64,000 nucleotides of DNA from Osedax fenrisi. Taxonomy: Eukaryota; Annelida; Polychaeta; Sabellida; Siboglinidae. The DNA lies in NCBI GenBank assembly GCA_964019155.1, contig OZ025243.1, forward strand, positions 12,069,444-12,133,443, in the 5' to 3' direction. A program made the translations under genes and the position numbers. The notes below the pieces were generated by a model, which was not told the DNA's origin, searched no databases, and saw nothing but the letters and a program-made list of their open reading frames with translations. This document shows positions 24,913-37,706 of the stretch, one piece after another (the stretch's first letter is position 1; each line of letters begins with the position of its first letter).

Positions 24913-27424
24913 TCTGTATACACATAAACACGCGTGCTCGTAATATATAGATATAGCAGTATATCGTACTAATTGGGAGTTCTCTTATAATCTAACTTCT
25001 TAAGTATACTATTACGTAACGTTATGGTTTCTCTGATGGAGCTATGAGTCATAGGCTAAGTGACTAATAGCGGCAACGGCTATAGGCCTATGTTGTAAAC
25101 AGGAGGAGACTGCTAGGTGAATGGCTGGTATCGTAAAACTATTAATGCGCATGTCCAGCTAGCTATAGCTCTCTTGACCAGTCCGCAATACCTCTGCCCC
25201 TGACCACAGCACCGGTCTGTTGCACGTGTGAAGACCGTAGCTACACTGTTATGTAAGAGTTTATTGTTGCTGATATTATAAAGCTATACGTAAAGATAAC
25301 ACCTATGCTATGTTACGTCATATTATGTAACTTGTAACTATAGGCAACTATAGAATTAGTTGTATATATACATAACTATAGTTATGAAATAAATATATTT
25401 TATAACATAATATTTATTTTTATATATAAGATGCACACTCATTATATACAGACATACACATACATAAACATGTCTTACGTTCTATATTACTTATATATTA
25501 ATACAAAGTATATACTCTGTAGATATGTATATGTACCTAATTAATGTTAGCTTATTTTAACTTATGTAAAGGAATCATTTATAGTAATCTTAAATATGTA
25601 CAGTTTATATATATTACTTATATAATAGTAGATCATATTATTATTTTATAATAATACCCATAGTACTATTGTTATATAGTTCAAACTTTACACTCAAACA
25701 TAATGGCATAATGAAGACATATGTTTCTGTGAATACAATAATGTTCTATTTCCATCGCGCTACTGAAGCACTAAGCTTTCATTCATTATGATAATAACTT
25801 AGGACATCGATCATAAATATATTTAATAGCATAATATCTGCAGTGTTGTGTATAATGTCATTCTAATAAAGTGTAACACTACTTAATATGTGTGTATGTG
25901 TATATACACATATGTGTGTATGTATGTGTTTAAGTGTGCGTGTATTTGTGTGTGTATGTATGTGTATGTATGTGTGTATGTATGTACATACACGTGTGTA
26001 TGTATGTGTGTATGTATGTATGTATGTATCCTAAGTGTCACTGTATGTGTATGTGTCATCGATATAAATAAAGCTTTTTTTATATCGATGGTATGTGTGG
26101 AGATGATACTATTAATATATTTATTATTGATTTTGTATATGATTATTGATATTTTAGATTATTTGATTTTGTGTATTACATTTTGTTTGAAATTTATACT
26201 AGTTGGAAAACAATTTTTTTGTAGAATTGGATTTTCTGTATTTTTAGTTATGTAACAATTTGAAATTCACTATTTATTTGTTAACATCTATAAAAGTACA
26301 AATGCATTGATTATATATAATCAATAACAATATCCTTATGTAACATTTTTGTCTAGATTTTATTTTATTATCAACCAATGAGCGATCAAGTAGAAATGAT
26401 ATGCTATTTATTATATTATATGATATTATAACATTAGTTCTTCTTGATATACTTAGCGTGGTGGTTTGTATACAAATATATATGTATTTAATTGGCATAC
26501 TAGTATGTCTTATAATGTATCATTAAATGTAAACTACAAATGTAAACCCAACAGCACTAATGTTTGTTTTTACTTATTTTTTAAATGAATATTTATCTAT
26601 ATATTATTGTTATATACATTATATTAATTTATTTGCCACTTGGTTTCATAATTTCTGTATTAATAAATATGTGAATATTTGTGTAGGTATACGAGGGACT
26701 ACATATATGACTACTAACCCCCTCATGACCCCTTCCTACTTTTTAATATTTAATTTATATATATGTATTTTATATATTTTATGTTTTTTTTGCTATTGGT
26801 ATTATAAATGTTAATTTTATAATTTAAAATTGTAAAGTTATCTAATAGGGTGTTCACATCAATTCCGTTTTAAAAAACGTACGTGTAACTGCAACTTCAA
26901 ATGATTCATTCACAGCAAATTTGAAGTAACAGATTTTTAAGTGTTCACATCAATTCCGTGTTTTTTAGTTTGTCGTAAGGGTAGACATATATCGCCACCT
27001 ATATTTAAATATGTACAAATAAAATCAATTGTAACAAATCTAATTGTGGGATATAGCTAAATTCAATGTATAAATAGTAGTATTATATATTTCTTTAAAT
27101 ACACAAATACATAAATACTACATACATTATATTTATTAATTTAATATTTTTAACTAATATAATAAATACTATATTATTATATAATACATAAATCCTTATA
27201 ATTATATCTAAACTTATGAAATATATATAATTTAAATAAATATTTAATAAATTATTGAAATATATATTATATATTACTATTGTATAGTTGATATATATTA
27301 TTAAAATATATATATATATAGTTGTATACCATCTTATATAACCTTTTTATAATATATATATATATATATATTTAATAAATAGTTATTCGATAAGTTATAT
27401 GTAATAATAAACATTTGTTAATAT

Positions 27425-27461
<37 letters not shown>

Positions 27462-28023
27462 ATTGGTATCAAGTGGAATTCTAGCTGTTCTCTCTAATTA
27501 TGTGTGTTCATTCTAGCTGTTCTCTCTAATTCTGTGTGTTGTTACGTACAGAAAATAGGATTAATCCTATTTCAGAAAACGTTCAGAAAACGTGTAGTTC
27601 AACTTCAAATAAATAGGAATGTGACTCATAACTTCAAATTTGCCGTGAATGAATCATTTGAAGTTGCAGTTACACGTACGTTTTTTAAAACGGAATTGGT
27701 GTGAACACCCTATAATATATGAAATACAATTTAAAAAATATTTGTAATTGAAATATTTTTCTTTTGAATTTGTATTAAAATCTTAATATTGTATTTATAA
27801 AAAATATTTTATTTAGTAAATGCATTTTTTAAAATTTTTATTTTTCCTATATTATTTATACTATGATATATTTTTATTTTTGAACAAATTAATTTTAAAA
27901 TATGACTTAATTTTGCTAAATGTATTGAATTTAGTTTTTTTAATTTAATAGTAATTTCCAGGAACATATTATTAAAAATATATATATATAGTATTTTTTA
28001 TAATTATATGTGTATTGAATAAA

Positions 28024-28076
<53 letters not shown>

Positions 28077-28989
28077 TTCACCTAATATTATAATATTGTT
28101 TTGATCATTTGTAATTTTGTTGGTCATATATATATATAGATAGGTATATATATATATAAGTATATATTTAGGTTCATACATATATTATTATACTTGTAAT
28201 TGATATTAAATAATGCTCATTATTAACTATTGAGCATGAACACGTAATACCAATTATTACATAATACTAATGACTACGCAATACTATATTAGTAACACTA
28301 ATGAGCTATTGTACTGCTGTATTTCCTTACTTTACTAATCCCAATACTGTAGTAATTAACAATCATCATTCAGATAATGCTAACATTTCTTTATTAGTAT
28401 TTCTTATTCTGGTGATTTAAAAATAAATATTACTATTATTTATATTAATAATATTACTTTATTATTAGAATTATTAGTAATAATGTTATAATTATCACTT
28501 CTCCTACTATTATTATAAGTAATAAACCTATGATATATTAATGACAATTACCTAACATATAGAGTTATAACACGGTATTAACACATGCAGATGGGTGAGG
28601 TGATCACAAGTAAAACTATTTACGTTCAAGAAAACTCCCTGCATAACGTGACCTTGCCGAAAGCGTACGACCTTGACCCCACCAGTTTACTGACATATCA
28701 GCTGCGAGGTGAACATAGGTCCAGATTTAGGTTGTACATAGGAGGAGCCGGAGTTCCTTTATTGTCTCCTGTTACTGTGTTTGACCGCGAGGGTTCTAAG
28801 ACCACTATGGTCTACAGTCTACAGCTTGTGGTCAGCGATACACTATCCGAAAGTAAGTTATGCTCGTCCGCAGGACCTAAATAGGATTATATATATATAT
28901 GTGTAAGCGTGTGTATATATGCGAGTATATGTATATGTAGGTGAGAATGCATGTGTTGATAAATACATACACATACATACATATAAGTC

Positions 28990-29050
<61 letters not shown>

Positions 29051-32000
29051 TTATATATTCGAAATATTATTGTGATAGTAAGATAAAATATAAAGGGAAG
29101 TGGAATTAGTATTATATAATAATCATTACCAAAGTTATTATTCAAAAATTATAATCTATTAAATTATAATAACAAAAGTAATAGATTACTGATTAATAAT
29201 TTCAACATTAATTTATATAGAATTATATGTAGTGAAAGAAAAGCTTTACTAGGTATTTTCCCACTCAAAATATAATAAATAATAAAACTATATAAATAAA
29301 AAATATATAAATAATAAATATATAAATGTATATAAAAGAAGACAAATATATAACACAAATGAAATAAATGCATAACATATGTAAAAAATATATAACACAA
29401 AAAAAATAACAGATAAAGAAACTAACAAAAACTAACTAAACAAAACATAAAATATAAAAAGTTAACTAATACGAAGTTGTAATAAATAATTTAATATTTT
29501 TTTAAAAATTGTTTTATTCATTAATTTGTGACAAAAAGCTGGTAGTGTATTCCATATCTCAGGAGATTTGTTAGAAAAGCAAACAGGTTTTCTAAATGTT
29601 CTTATTTTGGTAAAAATCAAATTTTTAGATAAAGACTTTCCATATTTGAATTTTGTGTAAAAAGATATTTTAAAATTATAGTTAAATATGTAGTCATTTA
29701 TGCCTATCTATTTATATATTGTAAGATATTAATTTTTATAATATATATACTATCTTACAATTTGAAAAGTAGAAAAATTGAATTGTTTATAAATTCCATC
29801 TATATCTAGATTAAAATAACAAAATAAATGTGTTATTACCCTATTTTGCAATATTATAATTGGTTGCATATTATACTAAAACATACTACCCCTAATATAT
29901 GAATAATAATTTAGATGACTCAAAAATATTATGATATATTTGTATACGATTTTTTAAAGGTAGTTTATTATTTATTTATAATAGCAATTGATCTACTTAG
30001 TTTTTCTTTGATAACATTTATATGATAATTCCAGTTACATGTATTATCAATTAATATACCAAGGAACGATAAATGATTCACATTATATATAATATTGAGT
30101 ATAAGTTTATAAACTCTTAATTTTAGTTTCGAATATTATAGAGCATAACTTTTGTTTACATTTAATGTTAATTTATTACCTAATCGCCAGTGAATGTGTC
30201 CAGTGAGTATACTATATATATAGTATATCAAATATATAATTAGTTAATTTATAATTGTGCCTATCTAATAATTGTTATCTATTCGTGTAGATTACCTAGA
30301 CATCAGGGTTCAGATAAAAGACCAGAACGACAATCCGCCCCAGTTCTCCGCACCGCAGTATTACGTAACGATAAGGGAGAATCTGGACCAAAGTACAGTG
30401 GTAATTAGAGTTCACGCCACTGACCTCGATCACGAGGCTGAGCTGACATTTCGGACTGTGAAGTTTACACCTTCCCTGTGTTCTGATTGGTTCACGCTAG
30501 ACTCGCGCAGTGGCCGTATTAACGTCACCGGTAAAGTGGACTATGACGTTATGGTGACCGGTGATAATTGCGTCATACTAGTAGAAGTATCGGACGGTAT
30601 TGCGCAAGATCTTACCGAGGTTAATATATAATATAATTTGTATTATCATTAGTCAAATGTTTATATTAACTTTTATAATTATAGATTTTATAATTATAAT
30701 ATATCCTAGATTTAATATAGAAAATGTCACCATTACAATTAAAATGATCATTATATTTTTTTGACTTATTTTAATAAATGTTACTTATTATATAATTCTA
30801 TTCTAGCTTCCCTTTATTTTAATCCACACTAATATTAAATATAAATATATCCTTATAGAGAGATATATCGAATAACCAAGTACATTAATATTAGGTTTAC
30901 ATCTAGAATAACATTAGAACATCTTATTTGTAATGTTTATACTAATAGGTTGTGGTTTCTATAAGAACATTAAATAAAACCTGCTCACAGCAAACGTCTT
31001 ATTTTTGTCATCATACTATGTGTGTCAATCATATAAACTATAGTTTAAATTTCTCTTGTAAATACCTAGAATACCTAAACATAATATAAGTATTCGATCT
31101 ATTATTATAGTATTATACAATATTATATTATTAAGGTTATTATATATAATTAAATTAGTAAATACATTAATATATATATATATATATATTATATTTAATT
31201 AATAGTATTGTAATTTCATAAATGTGGTTTTAAACAAAATTATAGTTATTTCTATAGAGTAATACTAGTAATACATATTCCATTACATATATGTGATGTT
31301 AATACATATATCTATCACGTTGGTTAATTAACTATTTAATACATTATTTAATTAATTATTTAATTAGATATATAATATTTAATTAGTAATTCAACTTATC
31401 ATTAGGTTATCATAACAATAGAAAATGAAAACGATAATTACCCGCGATTAAGAAAACCGATGCCCTCTGACATCAAGGTCGAAGAGAATAAAATAGCTGG
31501 TACTTCAGTTCTATATTTAGACGTGGTGGATGATGATAGGGGAGAAGCTGGTAGATTTAATTGTGAAATCGATACTTCTAATACAGGTTATCTATACAAC
31601 ATATTTGACTATATGTATGCATTTTATAATATTACATATATGTTATAATATTAGTATACTATGAATGTACGACCTACATATTAAGCAGGCATGCTCTTTT
31701 TGATATAACGCTTCGGTGTTTATTTAATATAATATCTCTTATGAACATCGATGTATACATCATGACTATAGTCATCTGTGATGACTCACTACACACATAC
31801 AATGTTCATGTATATATGTATACATTCACATCAACTATAGTTTACATTATAATTTAATATAACTTTAGTATTGATATCGCACTCATTATTACATAAGCTG
31901 ATGTTAACATAATTATGACGCCTCCCCTACTTATATATATATATATATAATGTAACGACAAGCGTGTGCATTTCATTTCAACAGATACCCAGGCTCCTCC

Positions 32001-34803
32001 TCCTCCTTTCATCGTACGTCATCTCTACGAGGGGGTCTACCAGCTAGAGACCACTGAGCCACTGGACAGAGAACTACGGTCCACTTACGAGTTGACCATC
32101 ACGTGCAAGGACAGAGGTCATCCTCAGGTGAACCGTAACAGCATCAGTTTCACCGTAGCCGTCAAGGATATGAACGATAATACGCCCACTTTCCCCGCCC
32201 ACCCAGTAACCTTAAAGATATACGAGAACCAAACACCGCAATCCGGGAATCCTTTATTAGTGCTGGCTGCTACCGATAGGGATGAGAACGGCACCCTAAA
32301 CTCCGCCTTGGTGTACACCACTAACGATACGCGGAGGTTTCGAGTCACGAGTGAAGGTCACCTCTACGCGAGGGTTAGCTTCGACCGTGAACGCGAGAGG
32401 TACGTGACCTTGGAGGTTATGGCAACGGATAGAGGTCAACCGGCATTTTCCTCGAGCCTAGCGATCAGAATTAGCATTAAAGATATGGATGACGAATACT
32501 CGAGGTTCGACGGAGGAGTTTACGCGTACGACTTAGAAGAGAATACTCCCCCCGGCGGTAGGGTTGGGACACTAACAGCGGTAGATCTAGACTCGGTCAT
32601 CCACCTAACTCCCTACCGACTGAAATGCGAGCCTAGCGAGTACTTCTTCGTCAACTCGCTAGGGCAGATCACCTCCCTGGTGGAGTTCGATTACGAATCC
32701 AGTGAAGCGGAACGAGAGATAAAGTTCGCGTGTACGGCTACTTCTACGCTGGAACACACGCAGTTCACCAGTGTGGCTAATGTAGTGGTCAGAATCACCG
32801 ACCTTAACGATAATATGCCGCGATTCTCTACTGAATACTACAACCTAACCATCACCGTACGGAGGAGCCACCAGTCAGACGAGGTGTTGGCTAGTTTCCC
32901 GGCCACAGACCTTGACTCAGGTGATAACGGTAGGCTGACCTACTCCCTGTGGGAAGATGGAGTTCCGGTATTACAGAACGATGACCAGTACCCTATTTGG
33001 ATAGATCCGCTTAACGGTGACCTTCACCTCTCCGTACCGTGGACAGATGATGACGTCATACCCAAGACCCGACACCTAGTGGTCAACGTAACTGATAACT
33101 CGGCCACCCCGAAATACGCGTTCTCGTACTTTAGCCTAGTTTACAACTTGACCGCCTCGCCAGCCAATAGAACCTTGCCGTCCATTACTACTGGTGGAGA
33201 TACGTTATTGAAGAATAACTTTAAGATCGTTGTGGTGATTATAGCAGTCAGTGGAGTGTTATCGATTATTTTACTGGCGGCGATAGCGTTTGTATTCAGA
33301 CGTAAACAACACGATAGGAGGTGGCTTCTGCAATCTTATAAAAGTTAGTGTCACTTTGTTATGTAATCGACTGCGGCAATAATAGCTATATTAACAATAC
33401 AATTAAAATAGAGATATTTATTAAATTATTAGATCTAATATTTGAAATTATTTTATTGTTTTATTAAAATTATCAGTTAAATAATAATTTAAATATTATA
33501 TATTTAAATTATATATGAACATATAAGTTAGATGGATACATATAATTAACTGAATACTATAATTATGAGTTAGAGTAAAATTACATTATATTATTGTGTG
33601 TATATACTATATATTATAGAATACTATATCATATAATATAATATATAAAACAAGTATACTGGGTTATATATATAGTAGGGTAAACTATTTTTTGAAAGTT
33701 TTGCTATCTAAAATATTTAATATTGATAAAGCAAAAATGAAGAAAAATGCACTCTAGTGAAGACATATTTGCATTTATGATTAATGTAAATGTCTATTTT
33801 ATGTATTGTGGCAAGTTCGCGTTGTCATAAAAATAAAATATTTTGTATATACGTGTATACATTATTATAATATTAATAAAGTAAAACATTACATACAAAT
33901 TTCAAATTAATTTAAATTTTGTTATTTTTAATTAATATAATTTATTCGATTATTTCTTTGATAAATTATATTAAGTAAGGATTACACTTTTTTCTGAGCC
34001 TATAATGGATATCTACTAGGTATAATACAAAATAGTTATTTTTCTAACAAAATAATATACAATATTAGTTCACCCCAACATTTGTTGTTGTTAAAATGCT
34101 CGAAAAAAGTCATTTTTTAAATATGTGTATACTATTTTTATATTAATACTTATAATTGTATATTCATATAATGATGATAGACATATATAATATACACATT
34201 TATTTTATTCCATTGATATTATTTTTATTCGATTTAGAAAACATTTCAAAATTAAATAAAAATATCCGTAGATCGATTTAATTATTTACAAATTTAAAAA
34301 AATATATATTTAAGGTAGTTCTTATACTACATATGCTAAAAGCTAATTTTTACTTGTATAAATGTGTCATTTCATATAACTGTAATTTAAATTTGTTCGT
34401 AGATTTTCAATGTAAATTCGTTTTTTATTAAAAAAAATGTATGCTTTCTGAATTTGTGTGGGTTTTCAATTGTGTTTGTATTATATCTGGAATGAATAAG
34501 AGGAGTTATTCCGAGATAGCTGGCACTTTTCTATGAAGGTAACTAAACAGTTACCAAAACAGTCTCTACTACTGTATAGATATGACTAGTATATTACGGC
34601 TGAATCGCTGTTGTGACTCATACACCGGTATTATTTACTTAAATATTTAAAAAATTGTTAACCAATGACGTTCAATAGACAGACTGAAGATAGACCGGGT
34701 ATCTCTAGCCGGAGATGTGAGTCCATCCCCAGCGTCCTCTAGCGATAACGATACGAATCACAATGTGGATTGTTCATCTTCTCTTGAGGTCAGTGACCCC
34801 TAG
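24078..34803 (+). CDS. Seven-repeat transmembrane cadherin (protocadherin-like), six exons visible
   Basis: Exons 24078-24448, 28591-28852, 30291-30619, 31406-31586, 31985-33343 and 34679-34803 join in frame (phases 0, 1, 0, 1, 1) into 875 residues plus stop. All introns are GT-AG, and one further phase-1 exon upstream must carry the start. Residues 5-20 are hydrophobic (PVIVIVLLSPLL), as in a signal peptide. Seven cadherin repeats follow, at about 27-121, 122-230, 231-336, 337-451, 452-556, 557-662 and 663-770. Repeat ends are DINDNQPVF, DQNDNPPQF, ENDNYPRL, DMNDNTPTF, DMDDEYSRF and DLNDNMPRF. A membrane helix lies at about 795-819, then RRK and a tail of about 56 residues. By family it is a calcium-dependent adhesion or signalling receptor at the cell surface. 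The tail shows no recognisable beta-catenin-binding region, which points away from classical cadherins. Seven repeats recall delta-protocadherins, but orthology is not claimed. A second copy of the last exon lies at 62,217-62,341 on the other strand. Confidence 0.92.
25888..26030 (+). repeat. (TGTGTATG)n-type microsatellite
   Basis: The tract alternates TGTGTATG, TGTATGTA and short interruptions over about 140 bp. The open frame across it is compositional. Confidence 0.8.
26846..27712. mobile_element. MITE with about 85-bp inverted repeats and TAA duplications
   Basis: The left end TAGGGTGTTCACATCAATTC and right end, in reverse complement TAGGGTGTTCACACCAATTC, continue as near-identical inverted repeats for about 85 bp (AAAACGTACGTGTAACTGCA; CAAATGATTCATTCAC). 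TAA lies directly outside both (26,843-26,845 and 27,713-27,715), suggesting a PIF/Harbinger-type insertion. The GTGTTCACATCAATTCCG motif is repeated internally at about 26,942. The 66-codon frame at 27,504-27,704 partly translates the inverted repeat and is not a gene. Confidence 0.8.
28591..28852 (+). CDS. Cadherin exon b: most of repeat 2
   Basis: The acceptor is ACATGCAG, phase 0. It encodes MGEVITSKTIYVQENSLHNV, the KAYDLDP calcium motif (usual AxDxD) and a VSDTLSE end. The donor is GAAA|GTAAGT, a full consensus, phase 1. Joining exon a to exon b restores the normal spacing between the DINDN linker and the next VQEN motif, which confirms the junction. Confidence 0.9.
28853..30290 (+). 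other. Cadherin intron with an antisense LINE remnant
   Basis: The 1.4 kb intron contains (TA)n at 28,995-29,042 and a dead LINE on the minus strand (29,462-30,195), ending about 100 bp before the acceptor TTCGTGTAG. No other coding signal is seen. Confidence 0.8.
29462..30195 (-). pseudogene. LINE ORF2 C-terminal remnant, antisense in the intron
   Basis: On the minus strand, interrupted frames give WRLGNKLTLNVNKS, SFLGILIDNTCNWNYHINVI with KEKLSRSIAIINK, then SNKSPEIWNTLPAF and FKKILNYLLQLRIS before a stop. This is the order seen after the reverse transcriptase core in LINEs. Several stops and frameshifts separate the blocks. It probably belongs to the same broad group as the 569-1905 copy, though it is older. 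The 3'UTR likely continues towards 29,160. Confidence 0.72.
30291..30619 (+). CDS. Cadherin exon c: end of repeat 2 and most of repeat 3
   Basis: The acceptor is TTCGTGTAG and the first codon is split (phase 1). It encodes YLDIRVQIKDQNDNPPQF, closing repeat 2, then YYVTIRENLDQSTVVIRVHA, the ATDLDHEAE calcium site, DSRSGRINVTGKVDYD and VEVSDGIAQDLTE. The donor is CCGAG|GTTAAT, phase 0. The repeats have the expected family length. Confidence 0.92.
30620..31405 (+). other. Cadherin intron, 786 bp
   Basis: AT-rich intron with a short (TA)n at about 31,170-31,188 and nothing else recognisable. The acceptor is TTATCATTAG. Confidence 0.8.
31406..31586 (+). CDS. Cadherin exon d: end of repeat 3 and start of repeat 4
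   Basis: It encodes VIITIENENDNYPRLRKP, where ENENDNYP takes the place of the usual DxNDNxP linker, then SDIKVEENKIAGTSVLYLDV and the acidic VVDDDRGEAG loop. The donor is ATACAG|GTTATC, phase 1. The reading frame is uninterrupted through the exon. Confidence 0.9.
31587..31984 (+). other. Cadherin intron, 398 bp
   Basis: AT-rich; ends with the acceptor CATTTCATTTCAACAG. Nothing else is seen. Confidence 0.8.
31985..33343 (+). CDS. Cadherin exon e: repeats 4-7 and membrane helix
   Basis: This large exon encodes the rest of repeat 4 (ELTITCKDRGHPQVNRNS; DMNDNTPTF), repeat 5 (AATDRDENG; MATDRGQPAFSSS), repeat 6 (YDLEENTPPGGRVGTL; TDLNDNMPRF), repeat 7 (ATDLDSGDNGRLTYSLWEDG; LVVNVTDNSATP), a short stalk with NLT and NRT glycosylation sites, a hydrophobic helix IVVVIIAVSGVLSIILLAAI and the stop-transfer RRKQHDRR. 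The linker after repeat 5 is DMDDE and not DxNDN, so that calcium site may be altered. Unspliced reading would end at a TAG five bases past the donor (AAAA|GTTAGT, phase 1). Splicing to 34,679 gives a longer tail that is conserved in the inverted copy. Confidence 0.93.
33344..34678 (+). other. Cadherin last intron, 1.3 kb
   Basis: AT-rich with no recognisable gene. The last ~60 bp before the acceptor TTCAATAG resemble, in reverse complement, the sequence at 62,342-62,400 (ACACCG; GTTAACCAATGACGTTC against GTTTAACCACTGATGTTC). The inverted duplication therefore reaches into the intron. Confidence 0.7.
34679..34803 (+). CDS. Cadherin last exon: cytoplasmic tail
   Basis: Acceptor CAATAG, phase 1, then 41 codons to TAG. 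The tail reads NRLKIDRVSLAGDVSPSPAS and continues with a Ser/Asp/Asn-rich stretch ending SLEVSDP. No catenin-binding motif or PDZ ligand of a known type is seen. The exon was missed by simple frame scanning because it has no internal start. Support comes from a matching splice phase and from the copy on the opposite strand at 62,217-62,341 with identical length and stop. Confidence 0.8.
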
Positions 34804-36289
34804 TGGTGTATCGCGCATGTCAATCAGCGTAGCTGTTCACACCTACACCGTCAGTACATTCAGTCGGTCGTGGCATGGTAATACTTGTCATATCTTACAT
34901 TTCAATATAACATATATATATATATATATTTACATATATGTAGCTATAGCTATAGCTAATGATATAATAATATAGCTATTTATATAGCCATATTATAATA
35001 AAATTACTTTTTGAGCAAAGATCATATTACAATAACATATTGATTAGTAATTTATTTAAGCTAATATATATTCTAAATATTAATACAGTAATATTAATAA
35101 AGTATTATCAAGGACAGTACATATGTTCGCTCTCTAATCAAGAGGTATATTTTTGTACTCCTAACTAGATACTGCTCAGTTGTATATTAAATTAATTTCA
35201 ATGATTTCAATCTTTGAATCACAGATATAAGTGATATTGATTTATTTGTCAAATAAAATGAATTTATATTTTTTATTTTTTATTTCTAAATATTTTATTA
35301 AAATATACGAATTGTTTATAAATTATTTTTGTATTACACAATTTTTATATTATTTATGTCGACATTCCAAATAATATAATTTGTATTAAATTATATTATG
35401 AATTTAATATAATCATATTTAAATAATTTATTTAAAAATTAGCTTTTCATTAGTTTTTGTATCAAATGTGTACTGCTAGACCATGCTGAAATATGATCAA
35501 ATAACTCAAATGGAAATTAAAATGTTCACATACCAAGAAGAAGTCCTTGGTATTATATAATAATAAAATATTGAAATAAAGTTAAATATAATATAAATGT
35601 ATCTGATATATTAGGTTTCTGAGATATCGAATTGTTCTAACATGTATTTAAAAAACCAATCTTGCTCTTGGAAAAATCTGATAGAAAAAAACTGAGAGTT
35701 AACTCTACTAGTTTTAATATGTAGTATACTATATATATATATATATAATTATAAATTCATAATAATAACTATAGTTATTACAATGATGTATTTACTATTA
35801 AACTTATATGCATATATCATAGTCATGGAGAGATTATATATGTCATATATGCATATAGACATATATGTGTATATAGAAATATATACATATATAAGTTTGA
35901 TAATTTGATAATTTTTCCATTCCTTTTGCTGACAGGTAGATATCTCGATAAGTTCAGTGAACTTCTATATCTACCTGGGTTAATTCTCGTTTATTACGAA
36001 GAACCAATCTGATTATTATTATTATTATTATATATATATGCCTATTAATATATTATGACACAGCTATTATAGGAATACTTATATAAAAGTGACAGTATTA
36101 TCAATAGATATAATGATAAATATATTATAATATATTACATAATATTAATAAAAATGCCCGCGATTATTTAAAACTGATGTCAATGTTACGTTATATCAAA
36201 ACTGTTTTTAATAGATGATACAATACTAATTATTACATAAGTATAGCTTATATTTCATTCCAGTTTAAAATGAATTTATATTTTATGGA

Positions 36290-36327
<38 letters not shown>

Positions 36328-36900
36328 TTAACATGAGTATAATTTGTATTTATTAATTATAATTATTATATATATTATGAAATATAGCAACTTCATTTGT
36401 AATTATTAATATTGATTATTTTATATTGTATTTTATATAATATAATAATTTTGAAATATGAATATATATAATTTTAGTTTTATCCATAAAATAAATTGAT
36501 ATATTTATTCGTATTACAATATGGGTAGTAATACATTTATGTAACCATGAGAAACTAAAAGAGAAAACTTATAACTATCTTGATAAATACGAATATTTAA
36601 TTTCTCGATAACAATAACAAATTGATAACAATAAACTTTTATTACGTGTTATGATATTGAAGTATTATGACCAGTGCCAGAGAGAATCATCCCTTGACCA
36701 TACGGTCCACAATAAATGTATGATTTAATATGTAAATTACATACCTGTAATAAACCTCTTCTATGATATAATGAGAAATCAATTTAACCGTAATTGTTTT
36801 ACGAACGAGTTTATAGTTTAAATTTACAATCTAAATCTAGAACATTCCATTACTTTTATATTACCTAATAAATGACGAGAATAGCATCCTCTTCTTATGT
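34804..36900. other. Cadherin 3' flank and AT-rich sequence
   Basis: The first ~70 bp after the stop still match the right arm (GGTGTATCGCGCATGTCAATC), so they are probably 3'UTR. Beyond, the sequence is AT-rich with short (TA)n tracts and several AATAAA hexamers; none can be assigned as the polyadenylation signal. The block 36,590-36,800 (CATCCCTTGACCAT) matches the right arm near 59,690. Confidence 0.5.
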
Positions 36901-36919
36901 AAGTTTTACAACTGGTTAA

Positions 36920-36921
<2 letters not shown>

Positions 36922-36985
<64 letters not shown>

Positions 36986-37112
36986 GCTACTGCTACTGCT
37001 ACTGCTACTGCTACTGCTACTGCTACTGCTACTGCTACTGCTACTGCTACTGCTACTGCTACTGCTACTGCTACTGCTACTGCTACTGCTACTGCTACTG
37101 CTACTGCTACTG

Positions 37113-37206
<94 letters not shown>

Positions 37207-37440
37207 CACTACAACTACTACTATTACTATTACTATTACTATTACTATTACTATTACCACTACTATTACTATTACTACTACTACTACTACCACTACAACT
37301 ACTACTATTACTATTACTATTACTATTACTATTACTATTACCACTACTATTACTATTACTATTACTATTACCATTACCATTACTATTACTATTACTATTA
37401 CTATTACTATTACTATCACTATTACTATTACTATTATAAT
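36922..37440 (+). repeat. Trinucleotide array (ACT/TGC/ATT types)
   Basis: Pure (CTA)n changes to a (CTACTG)n-type block at about 36,985-37,115, back to (CTA)n, then to ACTATT and ACTACC-rich parts until 37,440. The minus-strand frame of 167 codons is only V/A/I repeats from this array. The corresponding place in the right arm (about 59,480-59,590) has only a short, irregular GTAGTA/GGTGGC patch, so the expansion is arm-specific. Confidence 0.9.
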
Positions 37441-37706
37441 AGTAATACTATTGCTAATGGTATTGATGTAGATAAATTCTACAGGTTTACTGTGAATAGA
37501 GGAAATGGGATACTTATATTATATACAATTAGGGAAGTATTGCATAATATCAAGAATCCCTTGTATTCTATTTCTATTCATTACACAACAATACATATTT
37601 ACATTTTCCTATTCATTAGTACTATAGTAATGTATATTGTTAATTACTATATAATATATAATTTTATATATTATATTTAATATATATATATAATATAATA
37701 TAATAT

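Larger units (their letters stand above)
24449..28590 (+). other. Cadherin intron, 4.1 kb, with a MITE and microsatellites
   Basis: The intron holds a (TA)n at 24,873-24,910, a GC-richer patch at 24,990-25,260 (TTACGTAACG, GCACGTGT), a (TGTGTATG)n-type array at 25,888-26,030 and the MITE at 26,846-27,712. Long frames in it are repeat-derived. The GC-richer patch could be an intronic enhancer; this is inference. Confidence 0.75.

Noticed and set aside
36916..37419. 167-codon minus-strand frame rich in V and A
   Set aside because: It translates the trinucleotide array only.
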